Positions 60,257-64,000 of a DNA stretch of 64,000 bases are shown here, piece by piece; positions within the stretch are counted from its first letter, which is position 1; the number at the start of each line of letters is the position of its first letter. The DNA lies in assembly GCF_004127445.1 (NCBI RefSeq), contig NZ_QEXM01000045.1, forward strand, positions 124,001-188,000. Direction: 5' to 3'. Below the pieces are notes generated by a model. That model had not been told where the DNA came from. It saw only the letters and a list, made by a program, of their open reading frames with translations, and ran no database searches. The position numbers were made by a program, and so were the translations under genes. The DNA is from Streptomyces alfalfae. Its GTDB lineage: Bacteria; Actinomycetota; Actinomycetes; Streptomycetales; Streptomycetaceae.

Positions 60257-63200
60257 TCATCCCGCCTCCCCCGCCCGCAGCACCCGCGCCAGGTCCACCC
60301 GTGCCAGCACCCGTCCGGCCACGGCCACCACCCCGCAGATCACCCCCGCCGTGATCAGCCCCGTGATCCCCACCCGGCCCCACGGCACCTCCACCACCAG
60401 CGAGGGAAAGACCGGACGCCCTCCGGCGTCCACCGTCACCACCGGCATGACCAGGGCCGCGAGGCCTGCTCCGAGCAGGGTGCCCAGGGCCGCCGCGACC
60501 CCGGCGAGCCCGAGCTGCTCCACCCACAGGCAGGCCGCCAGCTCCCGCCGCCGCACCCCCAGCGCCCGCAGCAGGGCGAACTCCCGCTCCCTGGCCCGCG
60601 CCGAGACCACCGTGTGCAGGGCGAACGCGATGACCGCGAAGGCCGGGGCGAGGACGAGGCACAGCGTCAGCGCGCCCCGCGCCCCCCGCCGCAGCGGGTC
60701 GGCGGCCAGGGCGTCCCGCGCCCGCGGCACGTCGACGGCCCGCCCGAGCCGCGGCTCCGCCCGCACGGCTTCGAGCGCCGGGCGCGCGTCGGCCCCCCGC
60801 ACCCCCACCCACCAGGCGCCGTCGGCCCCGGGCAGCGCCCCGCCGAACGCCCACTGCGCCGCCATCCACCGGGAGTCCGCGAGCAACCGCGGCCGGTCGC
60901 GCGGCTCCCCCGGCACCCCCGCGATCCGCCCGACGACGCGGACCCGCGCGCTCCCGCCCGTACTGCGCCGCACCGTCACCGTGTCACCGACCCGCACGGC
61001 GCCCGAACTCAGCAGCAGGTCGTCCGCGAGGACGGGCGCGGCGGGCCGCCCCTTCGCGCGGTCGGTGCCGAGCCGCACACCCCACGTCGGGTAGGTGAGC
61101 CGCCCGTCGGGTCCCCGCAGCACGGCGTCGATGAGCGTGCCGGCCGCGGCCCTGTCCCGGCAGAGCACGGGTCCTGGCGCGTCCCCTTCCGCGCCCCGCC
61201 TGCCCGCAGGCCGCCGCTCCACCCCGGGGCACCCGGCCACGGCCCGGTCGGGCGCGTCGGCCCGCAGGTCACGCCACCGCGCGGGTGTCCGCAGCCCCGG
61301 CACCCGGTCGACGGTGACCCGGTAGGTGCGCCGGACACGCTCACCGACCATGCTCAGCTCGACCTGGAGCACCCGCAGCGACGCCCCGCGCACCGCGACC
61401 CGCAGCGGCACGACCCTGGCCCCGCCCTCCTCGATCCGCACGGAACTCGACCGCGCGAGCCCGTCGGCGTCCTCGTAGAAGACGGTGAGCCGTACGGGCA
61501 CCACGTCCCCGCGGCCGGTGGCGGACATCCGCACCCGCAGGGGCACCTCCCGCTCGGCGCCGCCTTGCGGCAACCGCACCGGCAGCCCGTGGTCCGGAAC
61601 TCCCCGCCCCAGCCGCCGCATCAGCTCCGCCACGGGCGCGTCCGCGAGGTCGCCGCGGAGCGACGGCGCCGGACCCCGCCGCGTGTTGACGGCCGTGACG
61701 GCCACCGCGTCCTGTCCGACGTAGCCCTCGGAGGTGATCACGGGCGTGACGGCCTCGGCCCCCGGCAGCGCCTCGTACCGCGCGCGCCGCTCCCCGGCCG
61801 GTATCCCCTCGCCCGGTTCGACGCGCAGGTCGGCGCCGGCCCGGAAGGCCGCTTGGTCCCGGTCGCCCCGGTCGAGGATGGTCAGCGCCGTGCTGCTGAG
61901 CGCCGCGACGGCGAGGGCGAGCGTCACGACGAGCGCGGGACCCGCGTGCCGGGCCGCGCGCCGTCCGATCTGCCAGCCGCCGAGCGGCAGGGCGAGGCCG
62001 CTGCTCCGCCGCGCGAGGGGGTCGACGACACGGGCGAGGAGCGGCAGGAACCGCAGGGCGAGCAGCGCCGCCGCCACGGTCATCGCGACGGGGGTGAGCA
62101 CGAGGACGGGGTCGACTCCGTCGCCGCCGGTCACGGGCGACCGGTACTGGCGCAGTTGCAGCCAGCCGAGGACGGCGACCGCGGCGAGCGCCAGGTCCGC
62201 CCCGAGCCGCTGCGCGCCCGCGAACCGCGCGACCCGCTGCCGCAGCCGCGCCACCGCCCGCCGGTCGCGCACCGTCCGGGCCGTCGGCAGCAGCACCGCG
62301 ACGCCGTGCGCGAGGAGGGCGGCCGTCGCCGCGGCCCACCCGAGGCCGGTGGTCGCCGTCCCCGGCACCTCGCCCTCGACGAGCCCGGCCGCCGCGAGCC
62401 CCCGCAGGAGCGGCCCCGCGAGGAACGGCGCGGCCACGGCGGCGGGCACGGCGGCGCAGGCCCACAGGGCCGCCGTGGCGAGGAGGAGCCGCCGGACGCC
62501 CGCCCCGCGTGCGGCGAGCAACGCCAGTTCGGCGCGCCGGTGTTCGGCGAGCTGCCGCGCGGTGAGGACGAGCGCGGCCACGGCGAGGGCGGCGAGGAGC
62601 GTCGCGGGGACGTAGAGGCCGGCGCGGGCCACGGCGATCGGCGTGGTGAGCCGGTCGAGTGCCCTGCGCAGCCCCGCGGAGACGGTGAGGTCCTTGCCGT
62701 CGACGCGGTCGGCCCCGCCGCCCGCGTCGCGTCCGGCGAGGACCGAGAGCGCGGCGTCGCTGCCCGCGAACCGCCCGGCCCGCTCGCGCAGCGCCCCGAT
62801 GTCCCCGAGCCGCAGCCCGTCCGCGTCGGGCGCCCCGAGCCACAGCGCCGTCGCGTCCCCGGCGAGGCCCGGCTGCCCGGCGAACGCCCGGCGCGGCACC
62901 ACGGCGATCGTGCCGGGCACGCCGAACGTGCTGCTCAGCGAGGACCACACGGCGGGCGCCCGCTCCTTCGCCGCGTAGAGACCGACGACGCTCAGCCGTA
63001 CGAGCCGCTCGTCCGCTCCCCGCACGGTGAGCGCGTCCCCCGGCCGTACGGCGAGTTCGGCGGCGGCCATCTCGGTCAGCGCGGTCTCGACGGCCCCCGC
63101 ACGCGGGCGCGGCCACCGCCCCGCCACGAGCGAGGCGTGCCGCCGTACGCCTTCGGGGGCGACGACGGAGAGCGTGGCGTCCTGGCGCGGGCGGCCCGCG

Positions 63201-63544
63201 GCCTCGGTGACGGCGAGTTCGTCGTTGCGGGCGGCGGGGGCGCGCAGGGCCGCCCAGGTGTGCTGGGGCACGTCGCCGTAGGTACGGGCGAGGGCGGCGC
63301 GGGCGGCCCGGTCGAGGTCACGGACGGCGCCCCGGCGGTAGGGTCCCGCGATCTCCACGACGGCGTCCCGGTCGGCGGCGAGCCGCCGCTGCACCGCGCC
63401 CTCGACGGACTTCTCGGCGAGGGCCGCGAGGGCGGCGAGCACGGTGGCCGCGAGCAGCACCGCGAGCCCGGCGGCCCCCAGGACAAGCCCGTGACGCCGG
63501 CTCCCCCGCACTTCGGCGGGCGCCCCTCGTCCCCTCACCGTCAC
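60257..63544 (-). CDS. FtsX-like permease, very large
   Basis: The start is GTG 63544 behind a GGGGGGGAG ribosome binding site, giving 1095 residues; longer versions back to 63610 lack such a site. TM1 (LVLGAAGLAVLLAATVLAAL) is followed by an extracytoplasmic MacB_PCD-like domain, a first group of helices (LYVPATLLAALAVAALVLTA), a second large domain (about residues 540-930), and a C-terminal FtsX domain (LTLCLVLAPAFAVIAFALHT; LAGVAAALGTLLGAGLAALV; ITGLITAGVICGVVAVAGRV). It is paralogous in layout to the next gene, 102 bases downstream. Together with the two ATPases it forms an envelope transporter of unknown cargo. Confidence 0.82.
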   Translation of the reverse strand: MTVRGRGAPAEVRGSRRHGLVLGAAGLAVLLAATVLAALAALAEKSVEGAVQRRLAADRDAVVEIAGPYRRGAVRDLDRAARAALARTYGDVPQHTWAALRAPAARNDELAVTEAAGRPRQDATLSVVAPEGVRRHASLVAGRWPRPRAGAVETALTEMAAAELAVRPGDALTVRGADERLVRLSVVGLYAAKERAPAVWSSLSSTFGVPGTIAVVPRRAFAGQPGLAGDATALWLGAPDADGLRLGDIGALRERAGRFAGSDAALSVLAGRDAGGGADRVDGKDLTVSAGLRRALDRLTTPIAVARAGLYVPATLLAALAVAALVLTARQLAEHRRAELALLAARGAGVRRLLLATAALWACAAVPAAVAAPFLAGPLLRGLAAAGLVEGEVPGTATTGLGWAAATAALLAHGVAVLLPTARTVRDRRAVARLRQRVARFAGAQRLGADLALAAVAVLGWLQLRQYRSPVTGGDGVDPVLVLTPVAMTVAAALLALRFLPLLARVVDPLARRSSGLALPLGGWQIGRRAARHAGPALVVTLALAVAALSSTALTILDRGDRDQAAFRAGADLRVEPGEGIPAGERRARYEALPGAEAVTPVITSEGYVGQDAVAVTAVNTRRGPAPSLRGDLADAPVAELMRRLGRGVPDHGLPVRLPQGGAEREVPLRVRMSATGRGDVVPVRLTVFYEDADGLARSSSVRIEEGGARVVPLRVAVRGASLRVLQVELSMVGERVRRTYRVTVDRVPGLRTPARWRDLRADAPDRAVAGCPGVERRPAGRRGAEGDAPGPVLCRDRAAAGTLIDAVLRGPDGRLTYPTWGVRLGTDRAKGRPAAPVLADDLLLSSGAVRVGDTVTVRRSTGGSARVRVVGRIAGVPGEPRDRPRLLADSRWMAAQWAFGGALPGADGAWWVGVRGADARPALEAVRAEPRLGRAVDVPRARDALAADPLRRGARGALTLCLVLAPAFAVIAFALHTVVSARAREREFALLRALGVRRRELAACLWVEQLGLAGVAAALGTLLGAGLAALVMPVVTVDAGGRPVFPSLVVEVPWGRVGITGLITAGVICGVVAVAGRVLARVDLARVLRAGEAG

Positions 63545-63684
63545 GGTCTCCCCCCCGGTGACCGGCACAGTATGGGCGGATACGTGTGCGGCCCGCAACG
63601 GTCCGGACACACCGGATCGTCACGGGCCACAAGGGAGGTGGACCGGTCTTCGGCCTCCGCGTGGCGGAAGCGCGAGGCGAGGGG

Positions 63685-64000
63685 TCAGCGCACCTCGGTG
63701 ATCTCGGGGCCGCGCTGGAGCTGGCCCATGCCGCCGGAGAAGCGGGAGCCCTCCTGCTGCTCCTCCTTGACTCCCTCGGCGACCATCTGCGCGTCGTCGG
63801 GCAGCTTCAGGACGATCGGGTCGCGCGGCGCCATCGGGCCCTCGCCGCGCACGACGACGGTGTCCCGGAAGATCTGCTCGAGGAGCCCGGCGGCCTGCGG
63901 CTGCACCGCGCCCTGCCCGGAGATCACGCCGCGCAGGAACCAGCGCGGGCCGTCGACACCGATGAAGCGCACGACCTGCACGCCGCCCGTGCCGTCCGGC
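63685..64000 (-). CDS. DUF3710 protein, C-terminal part (5' end outside window)
   Basis: The frame stays open to the window edge. The visible 105 residues include VVRFIGVDGPRWFLRGVISG and EQIFRDTVVVRGEGPMAPRD followed by LKLPDDAQ, the pattern of actinobacterial DUF3710 proteins (Rv2696c type). Its position again follows the mycobacterial gene order beyond the OB-fold gene. The function is not known. Confidence 0.85.
   Translation of the reverse strand, partial: PDGTGGVQVVRFIGVDGPRWFLRGVISGQGAVQPQAAGLLEQIFRDTVVVRGEGPMAPRDPIVLKLPDDAQMVAEGVKEEQQEGSRFSGGMGQLQRGPEITEVR

Overview
The window is high-GC actinobacterial chromosome, very probably Streptomyces. Codon use is strongly GC3-biased, GTG and TTG starts and 4-base GTGA/ATGA overlaps are common, and the right third has a gene order also known from Mycobacterium tuberculosis Rv2689c-Rv2696c: TrmA-type RNA methyltransferase, APC permease, two TrkA/Ceo proteins, DUF3159 protein, OB-fold protein, then a DUF3710 protein. 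Everything here was read from sequence by eye; no database search was run.

Layout. (1) 1-3116: end of an Lrp/AsnC-type regulator, a 41-residue ORF and a translationally coupled acyl-CoA synthetase. (2) About 3391-42816: a roughly 39 kb genomic island. Its right end is the 3' end of the RNA methyltransferase gene (42756-44126, minus). Its left end carries a second, diverged, co-linear copy of that 3' end (17 identical bases at 3430-3446 and 42790-42806, 39,360 bases apart). Short AGCGTCA repeats flank both copies like integrase arm sites. (3) 42756-64000: core chromosome with the RNA methyltransferase, a K+-transport-like locus (APC/KimA-like permease, two TrkA proteins, KdpE and KdpD without KdpFABC), an MMPL exporter with an ArsR-like regulator, and two ABC ATPases with two giant FtsX-type permeases.

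The island is a defence island. Its centre is a DNA phosphorothioation system of the Ssp type: sspA (cysteine desulfurase), sspB (DUF4007), sspC (large ATPase) and sspD (PAPS-reductase-like) in one minus-strand operon, followed by a separately transcribed sspE-like gene (DUF262 plus DUF1524/HNH). Divergent from sspA runs a helicase - GHKL ATPase - PLD nuclease operon that I assign to sspFGH. So one modification module appears to be paired with two restriction modules. To its right are a double-HTH protein, a second PP-loop enzyme, an unknown 278-residue protein, a phosphorothioation-associated putative methyltransferase, an Mrr-type endonuclease and an 1805-residue protein with a sacsin-like ATPase N-terminus and a DUF3883 nuclease-like C-terminus. 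To its left are another Mrr-like nuclease, an HhH glycosylase-like protein, several unknown proteins, an integrase/excisionase pair whose integrase has an in-frame amber codon near its likely N-terminus, a second degenerate tyrosine recombinase, and remnants of at least four transposases and a helicase. This debris suggests the island grew by repeated insertion and decay.
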